This document shows, piece after piece, positions 42,537-42,739 of a stretch of DNA of 42,739 nt. The notes beneath the pieces are model-generated. The model was not told where the DNA came from. It saw only the letters and a list, made by a program, of their open reading frames with translations, and did not search any database. The stretch is from an uncultured Oscillospiraceae bacterium (lineage in GTDB: Bacteria; Bacillota; Clostridia; Oscillospirales; Oscillospiraceae), in assembly GCA_949841465.1 (NCBI GenBank), contig CATKZW010000028.1, forward strand, positions 1 to 42,739, read 5' to 3'. Position numbers and translations under genes: made by a program. Numbering within the stretch: position 1 is the first letter of the stretch; every line of letters begins with the position of its first letter.

Positions 42537-42739
42537 CTTCTCAACGACAATCGCGTTTTTTGGGGTATTTTCAAAGGTAACAGTGTTGTCTTTGCCCGCC
42601 GCCAGATAAATTTCCTGGGTGTCGGGCTGCTTGATGGTGAAGCCGGGGGCGGGCTCCAGCTCCTTGATCTTGTACCAGCCCGTTTCCTGCCGCTCCAGGT
42701 GGATCTGCCCCTGGGCGTCGGTGTAGAAAATGCCAAGGT
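42537..42739 (-). CDS. Giant CnaB adhesin, 5' exon (partial)
   Basis: About 67 codons are visible up to the window edge; the start of the gene is outside. The frame reads a module end with YTDAQGQIHLE, TGWYKIKELEPAPGF, TVTFENTP, then the opening of the next module NAIVVEK. There the frame hits the intron and would stop a few codons later without splicing. The 3' part (33970-39795) continues with YDSVT, completing the normal first strand of a CnaB module. The gene is at least about 2,009 codons long within the window. Confidence 0.85.

Noticed and set aside
1-42739. tRNA or rRNA genes
   Set aside because: No cloverleaf or rRNA-like sequence was recognised by eye; a covariance search would be needed to exclude small RNAs.

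Overview
The window looks like DNA from a GC-rich gut Clostridia member, probably Oscillospirales (Flavonifractor/Pseudoflavonifractor-like). This is inferred from the combination of clustered glycoside hydrolases, a Tn1549-type conjugative element and Clostridia-type ribosome binding sites; there is no rRNA or housekeeping marker to confirm it.

Region 1 (1-9594, plus strand) is chromosomal sugar metabolism. It holds a YesL/DUF624 membrane protein, a GH2 beta-glucuronidase with the N-x-K-G carboxylate motif, a GH42 beta-galactosidase, a LacI-type regulator with its own near-consensus promoter, a GH31 alpha-xylosidase/alpha-glucosidase, a flavin-reductase-like protein and a GH1 beta-glucosidase. 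Together they could strip glucuronate, galactose, xylose and glucose from plant or host glycosides.

Region 2 (9595-11468) is a junction. A second, decayed copy of the flavin reductase gene is split into a 5' piece (9627-9731) and a 3' piece (11239-11419). The middle of that gene is replaced by a 1.5 kb insert with strong palindromes and an AT-rich gene of unknown function (10226-11209). That gene has an inverted repeat straddling its likely promoter.

Region 3 (11469-33969, almost all minus strand) is the conjugation backbone of an integrative and conjugative element (ICE). Read in the direction of transcription, it has a VirB2-like protein, a beta-class DNA methylase, VirB6/TrbL, a C5 methylase split over two overlapping frames, an RHH protein, a VirB3/PrgI-like protein, VirB4, an ankyrin-like protein, an M23 peptidase and several element-specific DUF proteins. 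It continues with an RHH DNA-binding protein beside repeat-rich DNA (oriT/operator candidate), a MobP-type relaxase fused to Sel1 repeats, a Toprim protein, VirD4 and a small HTH protein. A plus-strand GNAT acetyltransferase with its own promoter interrupts the cluster. No integrase is seen; it may lie beyond the right edge or be missing.

Region 4 (33970-42739, minus strand) is one enormous gene for a secreted CnaB-repeat adhesin: about 18 modules, at least 2,000 residues, ending LPKTGY. It is interrupted by a 2.7 kb group II intron encoding a reverse transcriptase/maturase. The exon reading frame is restored if the intron is spliced at the boundaries proposed here. The 5' end of the adhesin gene lies outside the window.
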